Counted from the stretch's first letter, positions 1-11,206 are shown. The stretch is 64,000 nucleotides of DNA from CAWJLS01 sp963843755 (GCA_963843755.1 CAWJLS010000003.1:124001-188000), one strand, 5' to 3'. Made by a program: numbers and translations. The notes: generated from the letters alone by a model not told the origin.

Positions 1-799
1 CGGTCTCCGCGAGATCTCGCTCGAGGTCCGCGATCTCCGTGTCGAGGTTCTGGAGGGTCTCCCCCTCCCCACCTCCCAGATGCTCGAGAGCGTCGGGAAG
101 GGCTTCGAGCGCGCGGGTCTCGACTTCCAGCCGTTCGCGCCGCAGGCGGACTTCGAGGACCCGCTCGATCTCCTCCTTCCGGCGGTCCGCGGACTCGGCC
201 TCGGACAGCGCGTCGCGCAGCCGGTCGAGCTGTCGCTGGCGCCGGTCCAGCTCCGCCTGCTCCTCACGGGCGCTCCGCACCGCCCCGTGAGCCTCCTCCA
301 GGTCCCGCACCGGGTTGCGCAGCCGGCGCCCCCTCTCCTGCGCCCCGACCGCGTCGAGGGCGCGCTGGAGGTCGAAGCCGCCGGCGATCTCCCGGGCGAT
401 GAGGTGAGCGAACGCCCGGTCGTCGGCACCCGCCTGGAGCAGGTCGTGGAGGGAGAGCGAATAGCGGTCGGCCAGGTCGCTCCCCGGCGTCGGCAACCGT
501 TCCTCGGGCTGCCCGTCCCGCTGGTACCGCGGCCGCCCGTGGTCGGCGTCCACCTCCCAGACCTCGCCGCCCAGCCGCACCCGCGCCGCCACGGAGCGCT
601 CGCGCCACGACCGGCCGGAGGGCCAGAGCAGCCACTCGACGAACCGCGCGACGGTCGACTTCCCCGCCGCCTGGGGCCCCAGGACCAGGTTGATGCCGGG
701 AGAGATCTCTTCGAGACGGAATCCGCGCCGCTCGAAGCCGGGCGCACGCCGGATCTCGATCCGCTCGAAGGTCAGCGAGCGGTCGCCCGGCTCACTCAA
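1..799 (-). CDS. SbcC/Rad50-like (YhaN-like) SMC-type ATPase, N-terminal part
   Basis: The gene runs off the left edge, leaving about 266 N-terminal residues. A Walker A motif GPQAAGKST lies at residues 41-49, after a beta-rich start (FERIEIRRAPGFERRGF) typical of SbcC/YhaN ATPases. From about residue 140 the protein is charged and heptad-like (EEQAELDRRQRQLDRLRDAL), the start of the long coiled coil of this family. I chose the TTG at 799 because GGAGG sits 5 nt upstream of it. It overlaps the end of the SbcD-like gene by 8 nt, so translation is probably coupled. An in-frame GTG at 820 is the alternative. Together the pair should form an ATP-dependent DNA end-processing nuclease. The ABC signature and Walker B are outside the window, so the exact subfamily is inference. 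Confidence 0.82.
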   Translation of the reverse strand, partial: MSEPGDRSLTFERIEIRRAPGFERRGFRLEEISPGINLVLGPQAAGKSTVARFVEWLLWPSGRSWRERSVAARVRLGGEVWEVDADHGRPRYQRDGQPEERLPTPGSDLADRYSLSLHDLLQAGADDRAFAHLIAREIAGGFDLQRALDAVGAQERGRRLRNPVRDLEEAHGAVRSAREEQAELDRRQRQLDRLRDALSEAESADRRKEEIERVLEVRLRRERLEVETRALEALPDALEHLGGGEGETLQNLDTEIADLERDLAET

Positions 800-2174
800 C
801 CGGACCTCCGTCGCGGCCACCGTCCGCCGCCGGCCCGGAACGCTCCGCCCGGGGCTCCCCGGCGAGCGCCTTCTGCTCCAGCAGGGCATCGACCAGGGCC
901 CAGCCGACCCGAGCAGCGCGCTCGCGCTCCCGCACCGGATCGATCGACGCCCCACCGCCGAGACCGACGTAGGCCCGCTGCTCGTAGACCGCCCGTACCC
1001 GCTCGTTGAGCCGAGAGAGCACGGCGGGCTGCTCGCCGGACTCGATCGCCCCGGCCAGCTCGGCCAGCAGCCCCGGGGGCTCGTCGTCGGACAGGCTCTC
1101 CGGATCGAGCGGCAGGCGGGTGTGGACCTCGATCTCCGGCACCAGCACCCGTACGTCCTCCACCGTGAAGTCGACCGGATCGTCCTGCCGCTCGCGGATC
1201 AGCGCCTCGAGATCCCGGTGGGCGGCCGTCCGCCCCTCGAACCGCGCCCGCAGGAGGAGGTAGCGGAGCCCGTCTCCGGCGCCGGACAGCAGCTCCTCGG
1301 CGAACCGCCACGCCCGGGCCGCCAACCGGTCGCGCGCCTCGGCCCCGTCCACGGCGTCCGCCAGGTCGACGGCGAGCGTCTCCCAGCGGAGCGTCGCCAG
1401 CGGGACCATCTCCGGGGCTCCGAGGCGGCCGTCGACGACCTCCACGAGCCACGCCCCGTGCGGACCCTCCTCGGTCGGATCGAGCGGCTGGGGCGACCCC
1501 GGATAGAGCGCCCATCGGCCCCCTCCGAGTTCGAACCGCTGCGGCGTGTGGAGGTGGCCGAGCACCCAGGCGTCGACCGCGGCCCGCTCGAGCGCGGCGA
1601 GGGAGAGCGGCGCGTTGGTCGACCGGGCCCGGTTCAGGTCGCCGTGGACCAGGCCGAGCACCGGCGCCCCGTCGGCCGGGGGCGCCAGGGCGTGCTCGGC
1701 GGTCGGGTCGTCGCGCACGTCGCGGCGCGGAAAGGACCAGCCGTCGACGTGCAGGAGCGGCGCGCGGCCGGCGGAGCCGCCCGCGCCGTGGAGCGTGAAC
1801 CGCTCCCACCGCCCGCCGGCGCCGAGAAGGTGGAAGCGGTCGCTCGAAACCAGCTCGGCCAGCCGGGGGAACACTTCGAAGTCGTGATTGCCGGAGACGG
1901 CACAGACCTCGACGCCGGCCTCGGCCAGGCGCCGAATCCCCTCCTCCAGGGGACTCCTCGCTTCGAAGTAGCGGTTGTCCCGGTCGACCACGTCTCCCGA
2001 CAGGAGCACCAGGTCGACCTCCCGCTCGATCGCCGCGTCCACCGCCCGCAGCCAGACGTTCGCGGTCGACACGGCCCGGCGCTCCTCGTCAGAGCCCGAC
2101 GCCTCGGCCGGCAGCCGGCTCGGCGGCCGCCCCAGGTGCAGATCACCCAGGCAGAAAATGCGGGTTCGGGACAT
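792..2174 (-). CDS. SbcD/Mre11-like metallophosphoesterase (DNA exonuclease family)
   Basis: This 460-residue calcineurin-like phosphoesterase has all the metal motifs in order: GDLHLG (D11, H13), SGDVVDRDN, SGNHDFEV and VLGHLHTP. This is the two-metal nuclease fold of SbcD, Mre11 and YhaO. The C-terminal 200 residues are alpha/charged and presumably form the capping and partner-binding region. It is followed with overlap by the SbcC-like ATPase, the usual nuclease-ATPase pairing in double-strand-break processing. I chose ATG 2174 over ATG 2195 because a TACAAT box lies 7 nt upstream of 2174, fitting a leaderless start. It could be a YhaO-type rather than true SbcD; sequence alone does not separate them. 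Confidence 0.85.
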   Translation of the reverse strand: MSRTRIFCLGDLHLGRPPSRLPAEASGSDEERRAVSTANVWLRAVDAAIEREVDLVLLSGDVVDRDNRYFEARSPLEEGIRRLAEAGVEVCAVSGNHDFEVFPRLAELVSSDRFHLLGAGGRWERFTLHGAGGSAGRAPLLHVDGWSFPRRDVRDDPTAEHALAPPADGAPVLGLVHGDLNRARSTNAPLSLAALERAAVDAWVLGHLHTPQRFELGGGRWALYPGSPQPLDPTEEGPHGAWLVEVVDGRLGAPEMVPLATLRWETLAVDLADAVDGAEARDRLAARAWRFAEELLSGAGDGLRYLLLRARFEGRTAAHRDLEALIRERQDDPVDFTVEDVRVLVPEIEVHTRLPLDPESLSDDEPPGLLAELAGAIESGEQPAVLSRLNERVRAVYEQRAYVGLGGGASIDPVRERERAARVGWALVDALLEQKALAGEPRAERSGPAADGGRDGGPVE

Positions 2175-2181
2175 CGCCCGG

Positions 2182-2187
2182 ATTGTA
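2182..2187 (-). promoter_or_regulatory. Predicted leaderless -10 box of the sbcD-like gene
   Basis: TACAAT on the minus strand, 7 nt before ATG 2174. It is one of a recurrent set of TANNNT boxes directly upstream of first genes in this window. The predicted transcript begins at or within a few nt of the start codon. Confidence 0.5.
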
Positions 2188-2211
2188 CCCTCCACCCGCC
2201 GGGGCGATGAG

Positions 2212-4215
2212 CTACAACGTCTTCTCCATCAACCCCGCCACAGCCTGGTTGAACCGCGCCGCCTCCGGCATCTCCGATCCCTCGGCCAGGCAGGCGTAGC
2301 CGAACAGCAGGTGCGCGTAATCGGCGACCGGCAGCGAGTCCGGATCGCTCTCGAAATACTCGCGCATCTTGGCCACCGCCGGGTGCGAAGGGTTGAGCTC
2401 GAGGATGCGGCGCTGCTTGGGGCCGCCCCCCTTGCCCTTCTGGAGGAGCTTCTCGAGCTGGGGGCTGTAGTCGTGTTCGGCCCCGACCAGGCAGGCCGGC
2501 GAGGTGGTCAGACGCCCGGAGAGGCGGACGTGCTTGACATGCTCGTCGAGCTCCTTCTGGAGCCGCTCCATCAGCCCCTTGAACTGCTCTTCCTTCTCCT
2601 CGAGCTCCTTCTTGCGCTCTTCCTTCTCCTCCTCGCCGCCGAGGTCGACCTCGCCCTTGCCCGCCGACTTGAGCCGCTTGCCGTCGTACTCGGTGAGGTA
2701 CTGGACCAGCAGCTCGTCGACCGGATCGGTCAGGTAGAGCACCTCGATGCCCTTGTCCCGGAACGCCTCGAGATGGGGCGAGGCCGCCACCTGCTCGCGC
2801 GACTCGCCGGTCAGGTAGAAGATCTGCGTCTGGCCGTCCTTCATGCGCGAGACGTAGTCGGCGAGGGTGGTCATCTGCTCCCCGTCGCCTTCCTCGTCGC
2901 CGTCCTCGTTAAAGTGGGACGACTGGAAGAGCAGCAGCTCGGTGAGCTTGTCCTTGTTGTCGAAGTCCTCGCCGATCCCTTCCTTGATCGCCCGGCCGAA
3001 CTGGTCCCAGAAGGTGCGGTAGCGCTCCGCCTCACCGTTCTTGAGCTCGGCCAGCCGGTCGAGCACCTTCTTGACCAGGCCCTTCTTCATCGCCCGGATC
3101 AGCCGGTCGCTCTGGAGCATCTCGCGGGAGACGTTGAGCGGCAGGTCGGGCGACTCGACCACGCCCTTGACGAAGCGGAGGTAGCGCGGCAGGAGCGTCT
3201 CGCAGCGCTCCATGATCATCACCCGCTTGACGTAGAGCTGGAGCCCCGGCTCGAAGCCGACGTAGAACAGGTCGTAGGGCGCCTGGGACGGGATGAACAG
3301 CAGCGCCTGGTACTCGAACCGCCCCTCGGCCCGGAGCGTGATGTGCTCCATCGGGTCGTTCCAGTCGTGGGCGATGTGCTTGTAGAACTCGGCGTACTCC
3401 TCGTCGGTGACGTCGGCCTCGGGCTTGGTCCAGACCGGAGTGCGGGAGTTGACCGTGGTCTCCTCCACCACCCGCTTCTTGACCTCCGGATCCTTGGGCA
3501 CGCCGTTCTCGTCGCGCTCGATCTCCTCGTGCTCGGTCTTCAAGACGATCGGGTAGGTGACGAAGTCGGAGTAGCGCTTGATCACCCGCTTGAGGACGAA
3601 CTCGTCGGTGAAGTCGTCGATGCCGGCCTCTTCGTCCACCGGCTTGAGGTGGAGGGTGATCGTGGTGCCGCGCGACGCGCGTTCCGCGTCCGACACGGTG
3701 TACTCGCCGAGGCCCTCGGACTGCCACCGGGTGGCGGCCTCCTCGCCGGCGCGCCGGGTCACCAGGTCGACCCGGTCGGCGGCCATGAAGGCGGAGTAGA
3801 AGCCGACGCCGAACTGGCCGATGAGCTGGAGCAGGGAGTCCTCGGTCTGGCCCTTCTTCAGGCTCTGGACCAGCTCCTGGCTGCCGGAGCGGGCGATCGT
3901 GCCGATGTTGTCGATCACCTCCTGCCGGCTCATGCCGATGCCGTTGTCGTAGACCGTCAGCGTGCGCGCCGTCGGGTCGGCCTCGACGTGGATCTCGAGC
4001 GGCTCCTCCCCCACCTCGGGACCGTTCTCGCGCAGCGACTCGAACCGCAGCCGGTCGAGGGCGTCGGACGCGTTCGAGATCAGCTCCCGGAGGAAGATCT
4101 CCTTGTGGGAGTAGAGGGAATGGATCATCAGGTCGAGCAGCTTGCGCGTCTCGGCCTGGAACTGGCGGGTTTCCGCCTCGTGGGTCTCGGTGCTCTTCGT
4201 TGTCGCTTCGCTCAT
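2212..4215 (-). CDS. htpG: Molecular chaperone HtpG (Hsp90)
   Basis: This 667-residue cytosolic Hsp90 has the GHKL ATPase motifs in its N-terminal 210 residues: SNASDALDRLR, VYDNGIGMSRQ and IGQFGVGFYSAF. A middle domain follows with the conserved NVSREMLQSDRLIRAMKK stretch, which includes the catalytic-loop Arg region. The C-terminal dimerisation domain ends without the eukaryotic MEEVD. It is slightly longer than E. coli HtpG (624), mainly through a Lys/Glu-rich segment (EEEKEERKKELEEKEEQ) before the C-terminal domain. It lies 141 bp downstream of the double-HTH gene, with a hairpin between them. The leader contains a stem-loop next to the ribosome-binding region GTGAGG. Confidence 0.97.
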   Translation of the reverse strand: MSEATTKSTETHEAETRQFQAETRKLLDLMIHSLYSHKEIFLRELISNASDALDRLRFESLRENGPEVGEEPLEIHVEADPTARTLTVYDNGIGMSRQEVIDNIGTIARSGSQELVQSLKKGQTEDSLLQLIGQFGVGFYSAFMAADRVDLVTRRAGEEAATRWQSEGLGEYTVSDAERASRGTTITLHLKPVDEEAGIDDFTDEFVLKRVIKRYSDFVTYPIVLKTEHEEIERDENGVPKDPEVKKRVVEETTVNSRTPVWTKPEADVTDEEYAEFYKHIAHDWNDPMEHITLRAEGRFEYQALLFIPSQAPYDLFYVGFEPGLQLYVKRVMIMERCETLLPRYLRFVKGVVESPDLPLNVSREMLQSDRLIRAMKKGLVKKVLDRLAELKNGEAERYRTFWDQFGRAIKEGIGEDFDNKDKLTELLLFQSSHFNEDGDEEGDGEQMTTLADYVSRMKDGQTQIFYLTGESREQVAASPHLEAFRDKGIEVLYLTDPVDELLVQYLTEYDGKRLKSAGKGEVDLGGEEEKEERKKELEEKEEQFKGLMERLQKELDEHVKHVRLSGRLTTSPACLVGAEHDYSPQLEKLLQKGKGGGPKQRRILELNPSHPAVAKMREYFESDPDSLPVADYAHLLFGYACLAEGSEMPEAARFNQAVAGLMEKTL

Positions 4216-4226
4216 GATAGATACCT

Positions 4227-4257
4227 CACTCCGTTCAATCGTTCAGAACACGGAGCG
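4227..4257 (-). promoter_or_regulatory. Stem-loop in the htpG leader
   Basis: On the minus strand CGCTCCG and TTC pair with GAA and CGGAGTG (one G-U pair, 2-nt bulge, loop TGAACGATT), ending 12 nt before ATG 4215. The 3' arm runs into the purine stretch GGAGTGAGG that would bind the ribosome. It may be an RNA thermometer or a protein operator; the role is inference. Confidence 0.4.
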
Positions 4258-4288
4258 AATGACAAATCTGGGATGGGGAATTATTCCA

Positions 4289-4319
4289 CCCGGCCGGGCC
4301 CGGGGGGTGGGCCGGCCGG
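4289..4319 (-). terminator. GC-rich hairpin after the double-HTH gene
   Basis: CCCGGCCGGGCC and GGGCCGGCCGGG form an almost perfect stem around a G-rich loop. It lies between the stop of the HTH gene and the start of htpG. There is no U-tract; the AT-rich palindrome GGAATTATTCC (4277-4287) follows it on the minus strand. It probably stops or attenuates read-through into htpG. Confidence 0.45.
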
Positions 4320-4356
4320 GGGATCGGCGCCCGAGAGGGGCTCGACCGGGGCTCGA

Positions 4357-4818
4357 TCAGGGGTAGTCGTCGAGCTCCTGGAACGGCAGGCCGCAGGGGT
4401 AGAACAGGTTGAACACCGGCTGCTCGATCACCTCGGCGAAGCCAAGCATCAGCGGACCGTAGACCTCGATCGGCGAGTCGCCCGATTCGACCTTGGCGTA
4501 CTCCTCCTCGGAGATCCCGACCGCGTCCGCCAGGTCCTTGGGGCTCTTCTCCCGGCGCTCCCGGTGACCCTTGATCAGGCCGCCCGCCTGGCCCTTCTCG
4601 GTATCGGCGAACCGACCGCTCTCGGCGAGCAGGCGTGAAGTCGGGGTCTCCAGCGCGATCGCGATCTGGGCCAGGTGCGGTCCCCACTGCTCAGCCGGGG
4701 ATTCGCCGGCCTCGATGGCGCCGTACTCCTTCTCCTCGATGCCGAGCTTCTCCGCCACCTCGGCCGTCGAGAGGCCCTTCTTCTCGCGCTCCTTCTTCAG
4801 CACGTCTCCGAGCTTCAT
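4357..4818 (-). CDS. Tandem double XRE-type helix-turn-helix protein
   Basis: The 153 residues form two similar Cro/CI-like HTH modules. The first (about 1-65) contains LSTAEVAEKLGIEEKEYGAIE; the second (about 77-140) contains SPKDLADAVGISEEEYAKVE. Both halves then share a related pattern (SPAEQWGPHLAQIAIALE against SPIEVYGPLMLGFAEVIEQ), so the protein looks like an internal duplication. No other domain is visible. The protein is acidic overall, unusual for a DNA-binding repressor. It is upstream of htpG on the same strand, separated by a hairpin. Target and ligand are unknown; a regulatory link to htpG would be speculation. Confidence 0.8.
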   Translation of the reverse strand: MKLGDVLKKEREKKGLSTAEVAEKLGIEEKEYGAIEAGESPAEQWGPHLAQIAIALETPTSRLLAESGRFADTEKGQAGGLIKGHRERREKSPKDLADAVGISEEEYAKVESGDSPIEVYGPLMLGFAEVIEQPVFNLFYPCGLPFQELDDYP

Positions 4819-5022
4819 CTCCTGTGGTCTCCCTCCTCCCGCGATCCGAACGGGAAGGCGTATCGTCGGTTCCTATCGGGGGTTCGATCCGGGCAGCGAG
4901 CGCAGGCGTGGCACCGCCGCTCTCGGGGCATCGTACTCAGAGTGCAGCGCGCGGCCGGGATTGAGACAGCCTCGCCGAGGAGCGCTCCGGGCGCCCGATC
5001 GGGAGGCCGGGCCGGCGCCGGC

Positions 5023-6210
5023 TCAGGCCGGTCCGACGACCTGGTTGCGCCCTCCCTGCTTCGCCTCGTAGAGCCGCCGGTCGGCACGCTCCAGGACGGC
5101 CCGGGGGGACTCGCCGTCGCCCGGGAACAGGGCGACGCCGATCGAGACGGTGAGCCGGGCGGGCTCCGGCCAACCGGCGAGAGGGATCTCTTGGGTTTCG
5201 ATCCGCCGGCGGATGCGCTCGAACAGCGGCCGGGCCTGCTCGACGCCGACCTGGCGCAGGAGGACGCAGAACTCCTCGCCGCCGTAGCGGGCCACCGCGT
5301 CGGTGTCGCGGAACGAGCCTCTCAGGATGTTCGAGACCCGGCGGAGCGCCTCGTCACCGCCCGCGTGACCGTAGGTGTCGTTGAACCGCTTGAAGTGGTC
5401 GATGTCGATCATCGCCACCGCGAAGCCACCGCCGACCGCCAGGGCGTAGTCGGTCTCGCTGCGCAGGCGCTCGTCCAGGGTCGTCCGGTTCAGCAGGCCG
5501 GTGAACCGGTCCCGCGACGACATGGTGCGCAGCTCGCGCGCACGGACGACGCTGGTCGCGGCGAGCGCCGTCGCCACCGCGAGCGCCACCAGGCGGGCGA
5601 TCTGGACGTCCCACGAGAACATGCCGTGGCGAAACGGCGCGAACGACGGGTCCGCCAGGTCCCAGAAGTGCTGCGCCAGGTAGACGATGCAGCCGTACTC
5701 GGCGACGGCCAGGGAGCCGGTCACCAGACAGACCCGCGAGTCGTAGCGCAGGGCGGTGGCGGCGATCGCCAGGAAGTAGGCCGGGAAGATGATCGCGTTG
5801 TTGACCGCCTCGTGGGGGCGATCGAGGATCAAGAAGACTGCCAGCAGGCCGCTCACCAGCGTGACGTCGAGCATGCTGCTGGCGAAGCCGATCCAGGAGC
5901 GGCCCCAGTTGCGGTTGACCGCCGAGTAGACCAGCAGCGATCCGACCAGGGCCGCCACCGCGGCGGTCAGCAGGGCGCGGGGATCGCGGTGGGTGGCGCC
6001 GACTTCGAAGCCCTTCCCGAGGTACTCGTTCGCCGGAATGTAGACCAGGATCACGACCACCAACAGCCGGACCCCGGCGACGAGCATCTCGCCGTGGAAG
6101 CCGGCGTCGCTGAGCTGAGGCTCGGGGCGGTTCCAGAGCCGTGCCCACAGGCCGTGCGGGTCGGAGCGGTCGACGGTCGGACCGTTAGAGGCACTCACGG
6201 GAGGGCGCAT
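5023..6210 (-). CDS. Membrane-anchored diguanylate cyclase (GGDEF domain)
   Basis: The first 230 or so residues hold about six hydrophobic segments (for example GVRLLVVVILVYI, AAVAALVGSLLVYSAV, VTLVSGLLAVFLIL). A complete GGDEF domain follows: FTGLLNRTTLDERL, MIDIDHFKRFND, the active-site RYGGEEF, and the closing YEAKQGGRNQV. RDTD lies five residues before GGEEF and matches the RxxD inhibitory site, so feedback by c-di-GMP is expected. The domain should condense two GTP to c-di-GMP at the inner membrane. The membrane part resembles no sensor I can name. ATG 6210 is preferred over TTG 6237. It is 54 bp downstream of the possible PilZ-like gene, on the same strand. Confidence 0.9.
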   Translation of the reverse strand: MRPPVSASNGPTVDRSDPHGLWARLWNRPEPQLSDAGFHGEMLVAGVRLLVVVILVYIPANEYLGKGFEVGATHRDPRALLTAAVAALVGSLLVYSAVNRNWGRSWIGFASSMLDVTLVSGLLAVFLILDRPHEAVNNAIIFPAYFLAIAATALRYDSRVCLVTGSLAVAEYGCIVYLAQHFWDLADPSFAPFRHGMFSWDVQIARLVALAVATALAATSVVRARELRTMSSRDRFTGLLNRTTLDERLRSETDYALAVGGGFAVAMIDIDHFKRFNDTYGHAGGDEALRRVSNILRGSFRDTDAVARYGGEEFCVLLRQVGVEQARPLFERIRRRIETQEIPLAGWPEPARLTVSIGVALFPGDGESPRAVLERADRRLYEAKQGGRNQVVGPA

Positions 6211-6264
6211 GGTGCCACACCGGTCGGGCCGCCGCAACGCACGGATGCGCGAATCTCTCTGCGC

Positions 6265-7044
6265 CTATTTGCCGGTCCTCTTCAAGTACAGCTTGAGCGC
6301 CGCCTTTCTGAGATCTTCCCGGGCCTCTCCCGTCCGGGCCAGCGCCTGGAGCACCGGCGTCGGCAGCCCCGGCAGAATCCGGATCGCGAGCGGCGTCGGT
6401 GTCTGCGGGTTGCGCACCAGCGCCTGGCGCACGTCGGGGCTGGACAGCCAGCGCCGGTCGCCGGCGACCCGCTTGAGCACCCCACCCGGCGTGTAGGGCG
6501 ACTTGACGATCTGGACCACGTCGTCCGCCTCGAGATGGGGATTGGTGAGCAGGGCCATGGTCACCTGGGGAGACGTCTCGCGCAGCAGGATCTGGCGCTC
6601 CGTCCGGTTCGCCTTGCGCGCGAGCCGGGCCTTCTCCGGCGGCGTCATCTTCTGGATGCGGAAGATCGGCGACGCGCCCAGCGACTCCCCCTGGGCACCG
6701 TCGCCGTCCGCCGTGTCGCCGCGCGCGGCCTCCAGCTTGCGCCGTGCCTCGGCGTCCTTGGCCGGCCCCCAGTCGGTCCGCTGGAGGGCGGCCGTCACCT
6801 CGCCGTCGCTGCCCACCGGACCGAAGACGTGGAGGACGGAGGCGTGGAACGACATCTCGAACCCGCCGGCCGCCTCGAGCGCCACCGTCAGCTCGCGGCC
6901 GCGGCCCAGGGCGGCCGCCTCGCCCGGCAACTGCGCCAGGAACCCTTCCTGACTCTTTGCGCTCTCCAGGAAAGCCGTCACCGCCTCGATGTCGACGAAG
7001 GCCAGGACCAGCCTCTCGCCCGCGCTCTCGAACCGGGTGTGCAT
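6265..7044 (-). CDS. Hypothetical protein, possible PilZ-like N-terminus plus helical-repeat C-terminus
   Basis: The 259 residues fall into two parts. Residues 1-85 are beta-rich and loosely resemble PilZ-type domains (GRGRELTVALEAAGGFEMSF), but the classic RxxxR and D/NxSxxG c-di-GMP motifs are not evident. After an acidic linker, residues 125-255 form short helical repeats with recurrent N-P turns (ALLTNPHLEADDVVQIV, ALVRNPQTPTPLAIRILPG), like HEAT-type or DUF2336-type solenoids. Its position just upstream of a diguanylate cyclase suggests a signalling role, but this is inference. A TACACT box lies 9 nt before the ATG. No enzymatic motif is visible. Confidence 0.6.
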   Translation of the reverse strand: MHTRFESAGERLVLAFVDIEAVTAFLESAKSQEGFLAQLPGEAAALGRGRELTVALEAAGGFEMSFHASVLHVFGPVGSDGEVTAALQRTDWGPAKDAEARRKLEAARGDTADGDGAQGESLGASPIFRIQKMTPPEKARLARKANRTERQILLRETSPQVTMALLTNPHLEADDVVQIVKSPYTPGGVLKRVAGDRRWLSSPDVRQALVRNPQTPTPLAIRILPGLPTPVLQALARTGEAREDLRKAALKLYLKRTGK

Positions 7045-7053
7045 CGCCGCGCC

Positions 7054-7059
7054 AGTGTA
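7054..7059 (-). promoter_or_regulatory. Predicted leaderless -10 box
   Basis: TACACT on the minus strand, exactly 9 nt upstream of ATG 7044. It is part of the recurrent TANNNT-N6-9-start pattern. Confidence 0.5.
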
Positions 7060-7136
7060 TCGGGACTCCCCCCTCCGCGAGCCGGTCGATCCGGCACGTG
7101 GGCGCGCGGAGCGAGGCGCGTGGGACGATAGGCGCG

Positions 7137-9863
<2,727 letters not shown>

Positions 9864-9921
9864 CCCGGCCGATGAGGTCCGGTCCCGGCAAGCTCAGCGG
9901 GGCGGTCGCGACGCGCGCCGC

Positions 9922-11151
9922 CTACAGCTTGCGCCGGATCTTCTTCTTCCCCTTCTTCAGGTCGCCCATGGGGCGCCGGGTGCGGAGCTCCTTGTAGGCC
10001 TCCACCCCGGCCGCCTCCAGGCGTGGAAGCTGCTCGCCGAGCGCCTTCTCGATCTCCCGGATCAGCGGCTTGTCCCGCCAGGTGGCGATCGACGAGACCG
10101 CCCCCTCCGCCGTGCCGCGGGCCGTCCGCCCGGCGCGGTGGATGTAATCCTCGACGCTCTCCGGCATGTCGAAGTTGATGATGTGCTCGATCACCGGGAT
10201 GTCGATCCCCCGGGCGGCCACGTCGGTCGCCACCAGGATCCGGTGGTCGCCCTGGCGCAGGCCGGAGAGGGCCTTGACCCGCTGCTTCTGGGAGAGGTCG
10301 CCGTGGATCCGCTCGACCTCGAAGTCTTCGCGCTCGAGCGCCTTCGACAGCCACTCGGCGTCGATCTTGCGCCGGGTGAAGACCAGGGTGCTGCCGGTCT
10401 CCTGCCGGAGCAGCGCCATCACCAGGTCCTTCTTGTCGTCGGAATCGATCAGGTAGAGCCGGTGCTCGATCCCCTGGGCGGCGCGCGTCCCCGGGCGCAG
10501 GTCGACGCGGATCGGGTCGTGGAGGAAGTGGTTGGCGAGGCGCTCGACCGGCTCCGGCATGGTGGCCGAGAACAGCATCGTCCGCCGGTCCCGCGGCAGC
10601 CGCTCGAGCACCCGCTGGACCTGGGGCAGGAAGCCCAAGTCGAGCATGTGGTCGGCCTCGTCGATCACCAGCTCCTGGACGCCGTCCAGCCGCACGGTGC
10701 GCCGCTCCTCGTGATCGAGCAGGCGGCCCGGCGTGGCGACGACGATGTCCGGCTTGGCGCGCAGCTCGTCGAGCTGGGGACCGTACTTGACCCCGCCGAT
10801 CAGGCAGGCGCTCTTGAGGTGGCGATCCTCCCCGAGCAGGTCGAGGAAGGCCTTGGTCTGGAGGGCGATCTCGCGGGTGGGAGAGAGGATCAGCCCGTGG
10901 ATCCCCCCGCCGTGGCGCAGGCGCTCGACCATCGGCAGCACGAACGCCGCGGTCTTGCCCGAGCCGGTCTGGGCGAGGCCGACGATGTCACGGCCGGTCA
11001 GGGCGTCCGGGATCACGTCCGCCTGGATCGGCGTCGGGTGCTCGAAACCGATCCGGTCGAGAGTCTCGACGAGCGGCCCGCTCAGGCCGAGGGTTCTGAA
11101 GGAGACTTCGGTGGTTTCGACTGCGTGTTGGGGAATCGCTCCGGTATGCAT
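9922..11151 (-). CDS. DEAD-box RNA helicase (RhlE-like)
   Basis: The 409 residues carry every DEAD-box motif: Q-motif region GFEHPTPIQADVIP, I AQTGSGKT, Ia PTREIALQ, Ib TPGRLLDHEE, II DEADHMLD, III SATMP, IV/V ATDVAARGIDIP and VI HRAGRTARG. The C-terminus is short and basic (KKGKKKIRRKL) and suits RNA binding; there is no DbpA-type RNA-recognition domain. This fits the RhlE group, which acts in ribosome assembly and cold adaptation. A GATAAT box lies 8 nt before ATG 11151, fitting a leaderless message. It is divergent from the small membrane protein gene at 11207. Confidence 0.93.
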   Translation of the reverse strand: MHTGAIPQHAVETTEVSFRTLGLSGPLVETLDRIGFEHPTPIQADVIPDALTGRDIVGLAQTGSGKTAAFVLPMVERLRHGGGIHGLILSPTREIALQTKAFLDLLGEDRHLKSACLIGGVKYGPQLDELRAKPDIVVATPGRLLDHEERRTVRLDGVQELVIDEADHMLDLGFLPQVQRVLERLPRDRRTMLFSATMPEPVERLANHFLHDPIRVDLRPGTRAAQGIEHRLYLIDSDDKKDLVMALLRQETGSTLVFTRRKIDAEWLSKALEREDFEVERIHGDLSQKQRVKALSGLRQGDHRILVATDVAARGIDIPVIEHIINFDMPESVEDYIHRAGRTARGTAEGAVSSIATWRDKPLIREIEKALGEQLPRLEAAGVEAYKELRTRRPMGDLKKGKKKIRRKL

Positions 11152-11159
11152 CGTTCCCC

Positions 11160-11165
11160 ATTATC
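11160..11165 (-). promoter_or_regulatory. Predicted leaderless -10 box of the DEAD-box gene
   Basis: GATAAT (one mismatch to TATAAT) on the minus strand, 8 nt before ATG 11151. Confidence 0.45.
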
Positions 11166-11191
11166 CCATGGAGACCGCGGAGACGGTGGGC

Positions 11192-11197
11192 TACCAT
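11192..11197 (+). promoter_or_regulatory. Predicted leaderless -10 box of the membrane protein gene
   Basis: TACCAT, 9 nt before ATG 11207. It supports that start over the upstream in-frame ATG 11168, which would lie before the box. Confidence 0.45.
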
Positions 11198-11206
11198 ATC
11201 CGGACC

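Noticed and set aside
4271..4287. CCCCAT on the minus strand as a sigma32-type -10 for htpG
   Set aside because: No matching -35 (CTTGAA-like) at the right distance; that position is in the GC hairpin.
1975..4638. Long open frame (about 890 codons) antisense to htpG
   Set aside because: It is a GC-rich shadow of htpG: Leu/Val/Asp/Arg-heavy composition, no domain, and htpG itself is unmistakable.
4878..4900. GGTTCGATCC-like segment resembling a tRNA T-arm
   Set aside because: No acceptor stem, anticodon arm or D-arm can be folded around it.
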